From Chromera velia (Eukaryota > Sar > Chromeraceae), in the NCBI GenBank assembly GCA_018398765.1, contig JAHBMJ010000513.1:1-46235 (forward strand): DNA of 46,235 bases. Reading direction: 5' to 3'. Under the pieces are notes generated by a model. That model had not been told where the DNA came from and did no database searches. It was given only the letters and a program-made list of their open reading frames with translations. Position 1 is the stretch's first letter, and every line of letters begins with the position of its first letter. A program made the translations under genes and the position numbers. Shown in pieces: positions 45,676-46,235 of this stretch.

Positions 45676-46235
45676 TCTCTGGAGACGAGTGGTCCGTTGC
45701 TCTCTTCGCCGTCACAAGTCTGTTGTCAATAAGAGCTTTCCAAAGAGTCTACAAAGAAAGCTTCACACTTTAAATTGCACGTCAAATCAATCCAGTTCCG
45801 ATCAGTGCACCCAGAATCAGTGCGTTCGATCATTGCATGTGATCTGCATAACAGTGTACATCGGTTGTTTGCAATCCTTAGCTGCGAATGCAACACTTGG
45901 TTCATGCAACACCTTGCCTGCATTAGGTAATCCAACTAATGAAGAGTCAAATGTATGGCAGCTGCACTAGCAAAAAAAATGACCCCTATTTTTGAAGGGC
46001 ATCTTGGCTGTGGACTTTGTCTCTATTCTTTTTTATTATGGTGGTCTCAGTACAAGCACTCCAATGGTGGACCCGCTTGCAGTCACCAGGCAGGCAGTCA
46101 GAGAAAAGAGAGCTCTGCAAGGAAGGGGGTTGCACATACAGAGAAGAAGGCAAAAAAGTGAAATCTGCATTGCATTCTTCCTCCCCTCTGCTTCTTTCTA
46201 TACATGCTTTTGCTACCAGAGTAACCAAAACAGCC
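45676..46235. other. Upstream region of the deaminase gene, cut by the window end
   Basis: 560 bases of mixed composition, no supported gene. It should hold the deaminase promoter. A CAGG/CAGT repeat word occurs near 46088-46100. Confidence 0.45.

Overview
This is a nuclear window from a eukaryote. Genes carry many GT-AG introns, intergenic DNA is full of microsatellites, and proteins have long Ala, Gln, Gly and Pro tracts. A three-DM10 axonemal protein implies a flagellated stage. An Unkempt-like CCCH protein, a PPWD1-type spliceosomal cyclophilin and a signal-peptide deaminase would fit a free-living alveolate such as a chromerid alga. That placement is an inference from style and gene content, not a database match.

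Layout. 1-2838: simple repeats plus a compact four-exon minus-strand gene for an unrecognised 83-residue protein. 3806-12249: a 20-exon plus-strand gene for a PPWD1-like WD40-cyclophilin, assembled exon by exon to a 676-residue frame. 12250-15760: an AT-rich island with relics of non-LTR retrotransposons and an ACCGGT palindrome pair. 15760-20790: repeat-rich DNA with two incompletely resolved small genes. 20793-26598: a four-exon minus-strand gene for a 1485-residue CCCH zinc-finger protein. 27342-27998: a SET-domain protein. 28180-28985: an 800-base polypyrimidine satellite, followed by about 1.8 kb of AT-rich DNA. 31-38.8 kb: a repeat-rich stretch with several small, only partly assembled genes. 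38817-40741: a two-RRM protein (minus). 41639-43315: a three-DM10 EFHC1/RIB72-like protein. 45007-45675: a zinc-dependent deaminase with a signal peptide (minus).

Three pairs of genes are head-to-head with 0.7-1.0 kb between start codons: the 83-residue gene and PPWD1, CCCH and SET, RRM and DM10. Introns are pyrimidine-rich on the sense strand in the well-supported genes, so the strand asymmetry of the microsatellites is a useful guide to transcription direction. PPWD1, the CCCH protein and the RRM protein all act in RNA metabolism, but nothing here shows they work together. No bacterial-type operon, CRISPR array, tRNA or rRNA gene was seen.
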